Shown here: positions 51,346 to 63,684 of the stretch, piece after piece | Layout: every line of letters begins with the position of its first letter | Position numbering within the stretch: the stretch's first letter is position 1 | NCBI GenBank assembly: GCA_025331565.1 | Contig: JAFREQ010000068.1 | Span: 558,001 to 622,000 of the forward strand | Direction: 5' to 3' | Length of the DNA: 64,000 nt | DNA from: Holacanthus passer | Taxonomy: Eukaryota > Chordata > Actinopteri > Pomacanthidae | The notes under the pieces: generated by a model | What the model was told of the DNA's origin: nothing | What the model saw: the letters and a program-made list of their open reading frames with translations, nothing else | Databases searched by the model: none | Position numbers and translations under genes: made by a program

Positions 51346-53259
51346 CACTGACTCAAGAGGTGTAAGGCTTCACTCCACAACTTCCTGCTTTGCTACTGAG
51401 TGACTGAACAACCACTGTCTTTTCACTGGAGAAGATCTGAAGTTAGTTCATACAGTCCACACATACGAGGCTGCTGTTGTTGTTGTTTGTGCCTCGTGAT
51501 CACATAATTTAATGTTTCTCTTTCTCCCACAGTTTAAATTTGAATGCGTCGAAGTGCAGTAATCCTCTTTTAGTTTGATTGATTATGGGAGTGGAGAGTT
51601 TCTTTTCTTCATTTCATGCAGCAAAATGAAATCCAATAATTCATGGGATGCTGTTTTGTTTCATGCGCCGAGCAGCTCTGAACTGTTTACTGGCAAAGCC
51701 TAAACACGTATTTCACTTGTCATTGCAAACTTTTGCCAAAGTAGTCTTATGAAACTACAAGTGCGGTTTGAAAATTATGTCCCGTGAGGTTTGACGTTCA
51801 CATCTACAAACACACACATACTGTAACTCTCCATTTCACATGTACACACACCCACTCAGACACACTGCAGCCCTATCATACAGCGACTGTAATGGGTGAC
51901 TGTGCTAATTGCTGCAGCGCTCCAAAGCAACGAGAACGCCGCGGCCTCACAACCACATGAAATCATCTCGCTCCGCAAGCAGCGCGCACAAAAACGACCA
52001 TCCATCAAGCTGTCACGCTAACCTCATTCTCCTCCAAAGGTAGGAAGTGAACCTCAGACTGTGAGAAGCATGACTTCATCCCCACTGCACACCATCCATT
52101 ACAGGGACACAGTTCAAGAAGACACAGGCTTGAAGCAAATAAATTGGTTTGGTTTAATCCGGATGGGCGGTTCTTTCTGCGTCAGGATGATTTGAATGGG
52201 AGAACAATGGTTGGATGTTCAGACTGGCTGAAGTTGCAGGTACTCTTTGTGTTTGCCAATGTTGAAATACTCGCTCCATCTGGTGCCGCACACACATCAA
52301 AACAAAAGGCAAGAATTATTTGGACGTACGCTCTAAACTAGAGCTGCTTCAAATTCTTTATTTTTCCATGCATGTAATCAGATATATCAGAATCTGTGCA
52401 TGAGATGTGGTTGGACAGCATCTGTATATTAACTGCATCTGAACATAAATCACATCTCCTTTAGCTTGTACTTCACAATGATAAGAAGCTTGTTTTGCAC
52501 TTTTAAGATGTTAACGCATACATTCCAGTGAAGTCCTAGTTTTTAGTATAATTTCTGTGCACAGATTTTATTTGTGTTTTAAAATGAAGTTGAATTAAAC
52601 CTAATTTAACATGTAAAACTACTGAGGAGAGGAGGTCAAGAGATCAAGTGGATACTTGCTGACTTTTTTCCTTTTGTGATGTGAAAAATAGATTTTGGGC
52701 AAATGTTTACAGAGAAATTCATTAATTATCTAACACATGTACAAAAATATTTCAATTCCAAAAGCAGTTACAACACAGGTTTATCTTGTGAAAAGCACAA
52801 CAGTTTTGTTGCTCCAAATGATCTAAAACACTCCAATAAACAAGAGGAATAAAGTTTTTAAAAAATATATTATGGACTGATATGGATGTCTTGTTCCTCA
52901 GCAGACACTGCATTTAAAAAAACATTTTCGCTCTAAGTGGTGAATGATGGTCATTTTCTAAGGTCTTGCCAGATCCCCAAACCAGTCAGGAACCACCAGG
53001 TGGCGTCCTGCAGATTCTCCTGCTTTTGGTGCCATTTGGCAGAATACCACCAACAGTGGCTTACCAGCAGAGATAGGATGAAGGTTTGGCTTAGTGCTGA
53101 TGGCTGGCAAGATATGCAACTGCTTAACAAATGGCCCGTTCTACAGAGGAAAACTACCGTGCCACAGCATGAAGCCGTAATATTTTTTTCTAGTCGACCA
53201 AATTTCTTTCATCTGTTGATCAAAACCATTGTGGGCTTGTGATATGAGAAGGCTGTGTT

Positions 53260-53279
53260 AAAAAAAAAAAAAAAAAAAA
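53260..53279. repeat. A20 homopolymer
   Basis: Uninterrupted run of 20 A. The 300 bases upstream show no recognisable retroposed gene. Confidence 0.9.
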
Positions 53280-54039
53280 CTTGGTTTGGTTTCAAAGGGC
53301 TTTTGTGGATAAAGTTGGACTTCTGTGCAAACTCACTCTCTAACCAAAGAGGTGAAATTGTTGAGTGGATTGAAACGCTGTAGATTTCAGAGTTCATAAC
53401 CAAAACAAAATGAAATGACTTTTAAAACATGGACTTGAATCAGATTGCTGAAACTAAATAAGTGTTTGATAAACACTCATTATATGGAATTATCATACCG
53501 AAACAATCCTATTTCGCTGAAGGGAAGAAAATTTCATGAAAAGTGAAGTGAAAAGCAGCTGCAGTGAGACACAGTGACAGACATATGGATGCAGCAGACA
53601 CATGGTGTTTGTATTGAGAAATAATCAGTCTGCTCTCACTGACATGAGATATGATCTGCAGGATGGAGAGGAAAAGCAGAGGGAGGGCTTGAGAGCCAGA
53701 AATTAAATGTTTGTGTGTGTGTGTATTGTGTGTGTGTGCAGAGAGTCCCACAGTTTACGAGGTTTTGTCCCGTTTTCCTCTCAGACTGGACTCTTTAAAA
53801 AAAAAAAAGTGAAAATCAGGGAATATTACTTCAGGTCCTGTGCTTCACTGCCGGCCTATCAAATACACAAAGTAGTAAAATCAAATGACTGGAAAGTGCA
53901 CTTTGAACTCAGCCCCTGGCAGAGGTCCCATTCAAGCAGAAATGTAAAAGTTCCTGTCCTTGGTGGGGCCCCTGTTCAGGGTGTCCCCATAAAAAGACTT
54001 ATAGCTGGTTACAGCAGTTTGGAGAGAAGCCCATAGATG

Positions 54040-54600
54040 GCCCAACAAGCCTCGACCAGCATTATTTCCTACCGGCCTCTTTGTTTGGTGAAGCCTTTTT
54101 TTGGCAGGGTTCCTATTGCAGCGCTCGACTTCCCATTGAGAAAACAACCCCCCCCTCCCCTTCACCCACCCAGCACCACCCCGCTACCACCACCGAGCAT
54201 GGCACTCGCGATTCAGCTGGAGCTGCAAACCCCAGGCTTTTGGCCTCCGTGTTTTCTTTAGCAAATTAGTCAAAGCTCGTTTATTCAGGTTGTATTTGTG
54301 TCATTTTTTAAAAACTTCACCACATATTTATCATTGATGCTTTTATGACAGGGCTCGCCCCCTCCTCCAGGAGTCGGTGGTGTAAATGAAGTAGCACCTC
54401 CTGGTTATTGTTTTCACCGCTTTTTATGAATGGGCCGTGCAATCAAAGTTCACTATTGTTTTATTATGGGGGTAATTTATCAGTGTTCCAGGAGTTAATG
54501 GTTTCCTTGCCCGTCTCGACGGCTTGTAAAGAACTGGAGCTCTTAATGAAGTTTGAGCACAATTCATAGTTAACTGATAATATAAAGTTACGCTCTATTA
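54040..54600. promoter_or_regulatory. candidate cis-regulatory block
   Basis: Repeat-poor sequence (except a C/A-rich patch at 54145-54200) with homeodomain-like and Forkhead-like cores scattered through 54390-54590, such as TTAATGAAG and GTTAACTGATAA. This is inference without conservation data. Confidence 0.22.
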
Positions 54601-54829
54601 CCATTCAAATGATCTTAAAAAGGTTCTGTAAACAATTAAATCCAATCAGCTTTATTCATCCCTCATGAACATTTGTGAGCAGAAATGACTCTTGGACGTT
54701 GGACTGAGTCATTTGAAGTAAATGAGCCGCAGGGTTAAAACAGGTTGGCACGGTTTGGCATGTCAGTCACAGTCCACAAGCAGAGCACAGTAGCACCTTT
54801 CCATGTTGCCCGGCTGCCTGTCAGCAGCT

Positions 54830-55220
54830 ACATTAAGCCATTACACAAGTGTGGAAACCGCCCCCGTGGCTGGCCCACACGGCACACATCCGCTCAGGGA
54901 TACATACCATAATTATCCCCCCACTTCATACTCATCTCCCCTGGCAACTGCAATCATACAGCCCAAATAGCTTCGGCTAATTCATTACTTTGGTGGAGGG
55001 AAGTTGGCTGCCTGTAATGACACCAATTGCCCTGACCTAAACGCTGTAATAGGACCTCTCGGCGCACTGGCGAGGAAATGGCTGCAATTGAGGCTCTTCC
55101 ACTTCCTAGCAACCGAGACTCAGGCCTACAATTTGAAGGGGGAAATGCTTTGCATTACCTGTGCCCCACAGCTTGAAATGCACCCTAATGAAGGCGAAAT
55201 TGTATGAATTAAGCAGACTT
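54830..55220. promoter_or_regulatory. candidate cis-regulatory block
   Basis: Even base composition, no low-complexity runs, and repeated homeodomain-like cores (CATAATTATCC near 54909, GCTAATTCATTA near 54974, CCTAATGAAG near 55184). It has the texture of conserved non-coding DNA, but this cannot be verified by eye. Confidence 0.28.
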
Positions 55221-55464
55221 GGGGGGGAGCAACAAACAGAAAAGTGGAAGCATGTGTGTCAAATGGGTTTTCTCGTTAATTCGGTGGCTGTCTAACGGCG
55301 AGATTAGAGCCGACCGGAATCTGCCTGGCCGTGCAATCAGGAAAGACCAGAGGGGAAACAAACACAGGCCGTCTGTTTGGTCCCGACTGGACACAGAGGG
55401 CGAGAGGAGGAGGAGGAAGGGAAAGGTGGTGGAGGTGCTGAAGGCACGGGGGGGGGGGGTCAAA

Positions 55465-55940
55465 CTCCTCTCTGCTGTGGAACCAGATCCCGGTCTGGGT
55501 TCAGGAGGCAGACACACTCTTCAGCTTTAAGAGTTGGCTTAAAGTTCTCCTCTTTAATTGAAGCTCATATTTAGGGCTGGCCCAGGTGAGTCCTGAACCA
55601 TCCCTCAGTTATACTGCTATAGGCCGAGAATGCTGGGGGATTTCCCATGATGCATTGAGCTCATCTCTCCTCCTCTCCCTCTCCATTTGTATACATTTTA
55701 GCCCACTGATGCATCTTCCTGACTCCACATATTTTCTCCTGTTGCCGCCCATCTACAGCCTGATTCTGCTCGAGGTTTCTGCCTGTTAGAAGTTGTTCTC
55801 ACCACAGAAGCCAAATTCTTGCTCATGGTGGGAATTTAAAATATTATAAAGAGTACAGTATAGACCTGCTCTATAAGAAAAGCGCACTGAGATAACTTCG
55901 ATTTGACGTTATATAAATAAAACTGAATTGGACTCTCACT
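55465..55940 (+). mobile_element. LINE 3' fragment: reverse transcriptase C-terminus and 3' UTR
   Basis: From 55478 one frame reads WNQIPVWVQEADTLFSFKSW and LKVLLFN before a TGA at 55559-55561. This matches the WN-LP..FK..LKT-LF ending typical of the ORF2 C-terminus in several fish LINEs. The following 380 bases include GGGGGATTTCCCATGATGCA, CTGCTCGAGGTTTCTGCCTG, TTGCTCATGGTGGGAATT, AGACCTGCTCTATAAGAAAA and ACGTTATATAAATAAAACTG plus AATTG, a 3' UTR and tail I recognise as widespread in teleosts. The copy is truncated at its 5' end near a G13 run (about 55449-55460). It is not functional. Confidence 0.8.
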
Positions 55941-58362
55941 ACAGTTCCAAAGAGTAGAGTCCAAGATTTGACAGCAACTGCAAGGGTTAGTGTTTCGTAA
56001 GACCGACCTGGGTCACATAATATTAGCAAAGACTTTTTATGATGTGTTATATAGAGCTTGGGTGCCAGATGGAGAGGGTGCACCAGGCTGGACAACACAA
56101 GGAGCGAAGGAAAGTTCAGACAAGCACAGGAGAGTGAGTGTTTCTAAAATTAAAGCAAAGATAAAACACACGATCTGAAGGATAAATGAAACCATCAGCG
56201 ACAGATTAACATGCATCTTTTCAAGGGCTGTTTCACCTAAATCACAGAAACACATAATCTCACTTGCCTGCAGTGGAATCTAGCCTTCATCTAGTTTTTG
56301 GGTTTGATCATTTCATTTTTAAGACATCTTTGTCCTTCCAGAAACAGCGTCCTGGTCACTCCGAATAATCCACAAACATTCAACAAACAAAAACATGTCC
56401 TAATGAAAGCCGAGAAAGTGAACAGACACTTTAAACCTCTGATCCATTCTCGATCGCAAACTTTTTCAAAACAAGGAAATCAATCATACTGCTGCATAAG
56501 ACATTACCCACTACATCCAACTTTACATTTCAGTGCTTTGAAATAAGCGGAAACAACAGAACCAGCTTCATACACCAGTGCAAAACAACATCTGTCCACA
56601 GCTGAAAACCAAACTCAGCACACTGTGCACACTGAACACTGACATGTTATCTCCACTCAACATTACCTCAACAAACACCACAGAACACCGGCTGGCCCAG
56701 TTTTACCGCTGGATCACATCTCTCTGCTCCCATTGGTTGGCTCTCAATAAAAGCAGCGCTCTCTCTACTGGCTCGTCTGTTGGAAAGCCTACCTGTGGGA
56801 TGAGGTACGGATCCAGGCGTCTGATTGGTCGGGGCGTAACGTTATCTGGCTGATCTTCAGTCGCGGAGGGTGAGGCCAAGAACTTGACGGGACCAGAGGA
56901 ACGTTCCAAAGGTGGACTGGTGAGCAGATGGAGATCAGAAGAGTTCATCTTTCTCGCTGTAGTCCAGGTGAACTGTCTCACCCTCCCAGATCCTGCAAAG
57001 ACAAAACAGACAGACGCTGGATTTTAGTCTTATTTCTGTTGTTAAATGATTGTTTCTGTTGTTTTAATCCGTCTTTAGTTCAGACAACAGGTACAAAATG
57101 AGATGATTAGCCAACTGTGGTGCATTCAAGTTCCTACAATATCAATGTAGATTCATGAGCTCTGTCCCACATTCAGCAAACAAATAAACAATGAACAAGT
57201 AAGAACTCAGTACACCATATCACAACTACCTTTCCTGAGTGGATTTTATATTTTAAAAAACTGAATCATGCTGTGCACAAAAGCAGGAGATGAGACGAGA
57301 GACATGCGCGGAGATAATCTGGAAAATAAAGAGCTGTATCTTCTTTTCTGTCAGGTGGACCTTCATGATGATAAAGTCCAGTCAGAGCTCAAGCTGCAAA
57401 ACAAATGCTGCACAAAAATGATATATTAATATTTATTCCTGGTGCAGTAATTATGGAAGTGACACATATGTTAGAGGAATAAACAGTCATAAGAATAAAT
57501 ATGTCACCACACTTACAGTATATGTGTTCTGTTGTGAATGAGGTGAATGTAGAGATAATATTGGCCTGGACTCACATTAACTTCACCATAATGATTGAAA
57601 TTTCTTGCGAACTTACTCGTGATTCACAGATGAAGTCTCTCCAAACTGTCTCAGAGAAGTTGGAAATTGCAAAGAACTTGGAAGCTTTAAATGTCTGGAA
57701 TCAATTTCTTGTCCATTTTGAAATCATCAACAGGTGAAACTGTTACTCGTGAAACTGAAAACACATCACTGGAGAAAACAAAGGCCTCGAATCAGGTTGA
57801 CGGGTAAAAAACACTGTTCGCAGCGAAGAAGTTTGTTGAGTTCACATGAACTTAATATTATTTGTCACCGGTTGTGGGACCAAATGTTTGACAGCATTTC
57901 AATCCCCAGTGTGGTGCCAGTTATGGAAGAATCTCACTTCCTGAACGTGATGCGTTTCCTGATTAAACAGGAAGTTGGTGATGGGATGAAACACAGTGAA
58001 GAATCAGTGTAAACCAATGGGAAATCACTTTGGGAAAGATAAGCTGTTTGATTTGGTAGAACCTGTAAAGAGGCGGGACTCCGTAAACACTTGTGATGCT
58101 TTATTGGTTGTTCATGTTCTACTTGAGCAGGATGACAGTTTCCATGAAGTTGGAGTCTCCATTTGGATTTAAAGGCCCATATTTTAGCAAAGGGAAGTTT
58201 ACTTATTGGTTTATTTAACAGGAAAAGGCACATTAGTACTTTGTATTGTATTTTCACACTGTTCTGAAGTGCTTAAGTAAAGCTCATCCAACTTTTCTTT
58301 ATATATTTTTTTTTTTCACATTTTATATGAGTCTTTGGAAGCAGTGTTGTAACAAGCCCATT
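55941..58362. other. gene-free stretch with one candidate exon
   Basis: Apart from the candidate exon at 56793-56992, I see no gene. The segment 56690-56900 is GC-richer and contains two ATTGG words (inverted CCAAT boxes, near 56731 and 56823) and GGTCGGGGCG, so it may be promoter-like. Confidence 0.45.
56793..56992 (-). other. candidate internal exon of an unidentified gene
   Basis: On the minus strand a pyrimidine-rich stretch ending TTGTCTTTGCAG (to 56993) makes a textbook splice acceptor. The next 200 bases are open in one frame (two bases, then 66 codons including RVRQFTWTTARK and NVTPRPIRRLDPYLIPQ). They end in CAG followed by GTAGGC, a good splice donor. A second possible donor, CG followed by GTAAAA, lies further on in the same open frame near 56705. 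I recognise no protein family, and I found no convincing neighbouring exons. Chance coincidence of splice-like signals with a GC-rich open frame is quite possible; CCAAT-like boxes suggest a promoter as an alternative reading. Confidence 0.2.
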
Positions 58363-58434
58363 GGCTCGTTGGTCTAGGGGTATGATTCTCGCTTTGGGTG
58401 CGAGAGGTCCCGGGTTCAAATCCCGGACGAGCCC
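58363..58434 (+). tRNA. trnP-UGG: tRNA-Pro (anticodon UGG)
   Basis: This 72-base gene folds into a complete cloverleaf. The acceptor stem GGCTCGT (58363-58369) pairs perfectly with ACGAGCC (58427-58433), with C as discriminator. The anticodon stem CTCGC/GCGAG encloses the loop TTTGGGT with anticodon TGG (58395-58397), which reads CCA and other proline codons. The T arm CCGGG/CCCGG encloses TTCAAAT. The internal Pol III promoters are intact: A box TGGTCTAGGGG (58370-58380) and B box GGTTCAAATCC (58413-58423). No intron is present, and CCA is not encoded, as usual in eukaryotes. It appears identical to the vertebrate tRNA-Pro(UGG) I remember. Unusually, no TTTT terminator follows closely: only TTT at 58437-58439, and the first T run of at least four is at 58591-58596. 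A LINE 3' tail lies in between. Confidence 0.97.
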
Positions 58435-58474
58435 TCTTTCTAACCTCTCAGGTTCCCAGAATCCTAAGAAATTT

Positions 58475-58520
58475 CCCTGTTGTGGGATGAAAAAAGGAAT
58501 ATCTTATCTTAGCTTAACTT
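58475..58520 (+). mobile_element. LINE/SINE 3' tail downstream of the tRNA
   Basis: AATTTCCCTGTTGTGGGATG followed by AAAAAAGGAATATCTTATCT and TAGCTTAACTTAA is the plus-strand form of the tail at 47804-47850. It starts about 40 bases after the tRNA and lies upstream of the first T-rich stretch that could end Pol III transcription. It is either an independent truncated insertion or the 3' part of a tRNA-headed SINE-like unit. Confidence 0.65.
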
Positions 58521-59256
58521 AATAGTGCAAAGTTTATTATCAACATAATGATGAAATGTGTAATTAATGTATCTGCAAAACATAATTAGCTTTTTTGATT
58601 TACCCCCTTCAATCTGATCCGGGCAACTTAAGTAAGATTAACATATTTATGGTATTGTTTAGGCAACTCAAAGTATTTGGTTAAGGTTTGGGAAACAACA
58701 CTGGTAAATATATGGTTAAGATATCCAGGATGTGCAAGGTTAAGATATGTACCTGTAGGTTATAACGTTAATGTCAAGTCAGTGTTTGCTTTTACATTTT
58801 GGACCAAAACCTTGATCTTTCCCAAACTTTAACAAATAGTTTCAGTCGAACAATGAAGTCACGTAAAGTTGAAAAATGAAGCAGCAGATTTGAAAATAAT
58901 AATAATTTAAAACATAGAAAACATGTTTGTATTTTAGTTAGAAATCAGCCGCACTGTGCAATATTATTCTTCTTCTGGGGAACTCAGCGTGGTGGGTTTA
59001 CTGAACCAAAGTTTATATTCTACTACTTGAAAAGAAAAGACTGTGCTCCTCTTTTGCGTTTTCCATGTGCAGGCTGAGTGTTTTGTGCCACTCTGAGAAG
59101 TGGGTCAGAGCAGAGGAGCCCACCACCAGTCACTTTTGGCTGCTTCAAGTCACGTCACATAAACAATGGCACTTCATGGGGAGAGTCTCGTCTTCCTTCC
59201 TGCCTCGCTTCCTGTCGATCGTTCTGCCTGACTTGGCAAACTCAATGTGCCCCCCT

Positions 59257-59289
59257 TCCTCCTCCTCCTCCTCCTCCTCCTCCTCCTCC
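59257..59289. repeat. (TCC)n microsatellite
   Basis: About eleven TCC units. The poly-Ser and poly-Pro frames through it are artefacts. Confidence 0.96.
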
Positions 59290-62200
59290 ACCCCATCACC
59301 CAGTCCACTTCCAGCCTCCCTCCTGAATCAGACAGCCAAGTTGGTCAAAACTGAGGAAGGGAAGGAAAAAGTTGGGATGACAAAGAAGAAATGATAAATG
59401 ACAACGAAGCCACAATGGGCCTCTGTGGAAGTGGAACATACCAAGTCAACAAGTAGGATCCATTGACATGTAGATGGTGGAGGTGGCGGGTGTGAAGGGA
59501 CTGAATGTACTGTTTGGCACCTACAGTGCACTAAACTTTTAACCCCGCCCACGACCTCCAGCTCCTTTCTCATGCAGGCCCTTCTGACCAGATTGATGAT
59601 AGCGGTGCACTTCCTCTGCAGGGAGCGCGACCTCTGCCTGAATAATAGCTGACCGTTGATTAGCCTGTCTCATTAACATTCAAGGCTGGTTGTCTTTCCT
59701 TTTTCACTGTGCTTCCAGTCTGGAAAATGATGAGTTGCAAAAATTATTATATTTACCATGAGTTTAAAAAGAAGGAAAATCAGCCTCCTTTAAAGAAAAT
59801 GTGTCTACTTTTCTTTCAGTGAATTTAAATATACATATATTTTTATTCTACTTTGTTTGCTCTCTGATTTTCCTTCAGGTGTGTTTTCTCTTATTTAGTC
59901 TTGAATCAGGTATAAATACATGACGGTTTTTCCTTTGCTTGTTTGTTACATGATGAGTCCTTCAAAAAAGTGAATTACATGCTCTGGATAAAGCTTCACA
60001 CTGAAACACATCAGTCCAGTCATTGTAAATAAAACCTAATCTAAAATATGATCAAGACCTGAGGAGACTTTCAAATGAATTCCAGCTTTTTACCAACAAA
60101 ATATTTCTTAAACAAGAAAATCAGCTGGAAAAGAAAAAGATTAAATAAACTCTCCTGATGTGAGTAAAGTAGTTAGAAAGGAAAAAAACACATCTTCATC
60201 CATTGTGCCGTAAAGGTTTGATTCAAGTAGATAATTTAATGATAAATATGGGCTGGTACATTATAAAAACACACATTGGCACGCTCCTCAGGAAGTCATC
60301 CTGTCGTAGATTTAAAAGCCAAACTCGACAATATATCCAGTGCACGACCTCTGCGAGTTTGTTATTCACTTTCAGGGGCTGTAAAGTCTTACAGTGTTTA
60401 TGAGGAGTTCTTCCTGAGGATGCAAGATACCCTTATCTGTTTTATAGACCTATTTGGGTCAATACTAGATCAACTCGTCTGGGACAGAGCCGGAGGAGCA
60501 ACCTTTAGCATGACGAGCAACAATTTCACCTAATCAGGACGATTTATTGCCGTTTTAATGGCATCCGGACAACTTGGTTATCTGCCTGTTGGATCGCAGA
60601 TAGCAGACAAAGCGTCGCAAAGTCCAAAGGATACTACATGTATGAGGGGAAGCTGGAAAGCAGTTGAAGGGGAAGACAGGCGGTGATCTCTGGTTAGTGT
60701 TCGAGCTCTGCAGAGTCTTCATCTGTGGCTGAAGTTCATTCATGAAAAGCCTTTTGTGAAGCTAAATGTCCATCACATTCTCTCTGATTTTAACTACATG
60801 ACAGCATTTAAATTTGCACTCTTGAAACTCTTTGCAGGGTTACGATGATTCCTGAAGAGACTGAGAACCCAAACATTTTCTTTGATTGGTGATTTTTATT
60901 GTCTCCTTGTTTCATGTGATTGGTTGTGACGTCCCAGGAGTCACAGTTTGATTGACGTCTATTGGTGCACATCTAGAATAATTTCCTGATGCCACAAAAC
61001 AATACTTTATACTTTGTTCAGTGTTTTTTGCTCTCTCTTCCTGCTTTGTATGATTTAAAGAAAATCGCTTACTCCTACAAGGTTAAAGCTCCAGCACACA
61101 GAGAGTCAATCATCCTCATGACATGCAACAGATAGTACAGAGAGCAAAAGTCAGAGTCGTAGCGCTCTGGCATCAGATGCAACAAAAATATTCCCTGACC
61201 TGAAATTGATCACATGAGAAGAAAGAGTGCTGGGAAAAGATGTGGAAAAAACATGTGGGGAGAGACGTAGAAGGGATTTTTTTTTTTCTTAACTGCAGGC
61301 GTCCAGCCCGCCTTCAGTGAGAGCTCTTTTAAAGTTGCACCTGTACAGCATGGTGGGGGTTAAGTCTGGAGGCTTGATGTGGGCGCAGCGTGTTCTCCAG
61401 CCCCTCGGGAAAGGAAAGAATTAGAGGGGGCCTTTGTTGTCTGCACTAGCTACACCTCATATATATTTTAAAGGCACAAGAGGGCAGCCTCACTGGAACC
61501 CCCTCCCCTAAAAGAATCGACCTTGGCGGAACATCTCTGATATTCCTGTAAAGGCAAATTGAGCGTTTGATTGTGGCCAAACTCGAACGCGGTCGTGAGC
61601 ACGCGCCGCTTCACCGTTGTGAGGATGAGGCACTTCCAGACAGCTGGTTTCACTTTTTCGTTCGCTCTCTCGCTTTCCTTTTGTTCGACCAGAGTGTTCC
61701 TCTTTTGATTCGTCCTGAGTAATGGTGTGAGATTCGCAGGGCAGCTGAAGTTTCCTTTCAACTTCTCTCACGGCCTCCACAGCTGGCCGTCTCCCGAGCA
61801 GGACCCTGGAACAGATGCAGGAGAAAAAGATATAGGCCTCTGCCTGACAGCTATTTTTTTCCATCTGCTTTGTAATGTTGTTCTGCCTGTTAGAGCTGAG
61901 ACTACGAACAGGAAACAGCGTCTGTGTAAATGCAGATATTAACAACAGTTTAAGCATCATCACTGTGTCCATTTGTGCCATATTGTCACCAACAGCCTGA
62001 CGTCGCCTCCCACCAAGAACCAAATGCTGCTGAAGTTTGTCCTCGGCAAATAAACGGTCAGCTGCCACACTGGCGGAAAACATTTGAGGACAATAAAACG
62101 TGATCACCTCTGTTGTCTCCAGCTTTGGCCTTGTCTCAAAGTTTGTCCCTGCACACCACCAAACACCTGGTGTCAAAAAATACATGACTGACTGTTTTGT

Positions 62201-63624
62201 TCCTCTACAATAAGCAGCAGGATCCAAAGGTCAGTTTCTTCGCTACCTGGACGCAAAATACAAATATGAATAAATGCATTTTGCATATAAAGAAATATGC
62301 AAAATAGGAAGTAAGACAGGTAAATAATAGAGGATATATAAAGCTAAAATAAGAAAGTGATGCAAAATTGAAACTATAAATGCAAGATAGGTAAAAATAT
62401 TTGGTCAATAAAGTCATACTTCAAAAGTCTCTTCAATCCTAACTGCGGCCAGATCACAAAGAAATGTTGCAGAAATTAAATCAAAAGTTTTATATCAGAA
62501 GTTTAATTTGCTTCCTTTTTGCAAACTTCCCTGAGGTCCTGCTTTGTCAGAACTGAAACCTTTTATCTGCTGCTGTTTTGCTCCTGTAAACAAATGGAAA
62601 GATCAGACCGGCCTGCACAGTAGTCTACAACAACAATTTTGGGCTGTAAGGAAAATTACTTTGGAAATTTGGGTCCACACAGAGAGTTTGGAAACCACTG
62701 AAGCGTTATATCTGTTCCACAGGATGGCGTGCAGGATTGCGTATCTGCGACTCTGAATGCATAATGGTCAACATCCAGCCCGGCTTCTCTGCACTGAAAC
62801 TGCTTTGTGTGGCAAATAGCAGCCTTCAGACCTCAGCAACTTAACACATGTACACACAACACTCTGGCCGAGCAGTGATGTGGAAAAGAATTTCTCCCGG
62901 TGGTGCACCAGCTTTTCTGTATACTCCCTCAGAGCCTGCACACATCCGACGAGGTGCCAATCACGCCAGAGTCGACCACGTCAGAGTCCCGTGATTGACA
63001 GCTGTGTTTCTATGAAGGGGCGTGGTCTTGGAGAGTCAAGCTGGGTCGTATTATGGAGGGGCGTACTTAATAAGATCTGCAGCGGGGAAAGTGCCTGCCC
63101 TTAAGGTCCAATTTCCCCTTTGACATAATGCTGCCATTGAAGGAGATGGAGATAGAATCGTACCTCTCGCGGAGATTGAAATTGAAATGTTAAAGACCGA
63201 GCAAGTGGGAAGAGAAATGATTGAAATCTACTGAGGTTTTATAGGAGAAGAAAGCAAACTTGTAAAAATGCCACCAGAGAAACGACAGATCTGGTCATCA
63301 GTCATCGAGTTTCTGTTTCCTCTCCGTCACATTTGCTGCGTTCGTTTTTCATTTCACCTCTTAACTTGTTCTCCGACAGTTTTTTATCTGCTCCTACTTG
63401 TTGCTTTCACTTTTAAAGCGCCCCTCAAAACTGTACAAGGACACCCCCGGTTTCAAAGACCTGGAAGAACAAACGCATTAAAAAAAAAAAAGATGAAAAG
63501 GGAGAGATTCAATGATCCAACCCTGTAATTCCTTGACACATTTCTCGAACCCTGTGCTCGAGCGTAAGCCCAAAATCAACAACAGATAAGCCTTTTCTGT
63601 GTCCTTTCTCTTTGATCTGGACGT

Positions 63625-63684
63625 CCCCCCTTTCCAGCATGGGGGAAAAGGGGGGGGTCCTAAGCTTCCTGTTCAGGACCCCCC
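63625..63684. repeat. competing G-run/C-run hairpins
   Basis: GGGGGGTCCT (63652-63661) pairs perfectly with AGGACCCCCC (63675-63684) across a 13-base loop. An upstream CCCCCCTTT (about 63625-63633) could instead pair with the AAAGGGGGG that includes the same G run. The two stems exclude each other. Confidence 0.7.

Larger units (their letters stand above)
47851..55464. other. gene-free stretch
   Basis: No gene is seen. It contains a G-rich then C-rich block (49965-50370), a GATA-type microsatellite with a LINE-like end (50788-50835), a CATC-type run (51304-51345), an A20 run (53260-53279), a small hairpin (49102-49133) and two candidate regulatory blocks (54040-54600, 54830-55220). The 101-codon frame at 52937-53242 precedes the A20 run, but I recognise no protein in it. 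Confidence 0.5.

Noticed and set aside
52937..53242. Possible retroposed gene before an A20 run
   Set aside because: The frame matches no protein I know, and no polyadenylation signal or target duplication is evident.
59065..59394. Possible plus-strand exon after TTCCATGTGCAG
   Set aside because: A splice acceptor-like site is present, but the frame passes through the (TCC)n run as poly-Ser and no donor or homology supports it.
61508..62227. Longest open frame (239 codons, minus strand) with a hydrophobic, signal-like stretch
   Set aside because: No recognisable domain. The hydrophobic part lies mid-frame, and the composition matches surrounding DNA. Another frame over the same bases is also open, which suggests low stop-codon density and not coding.
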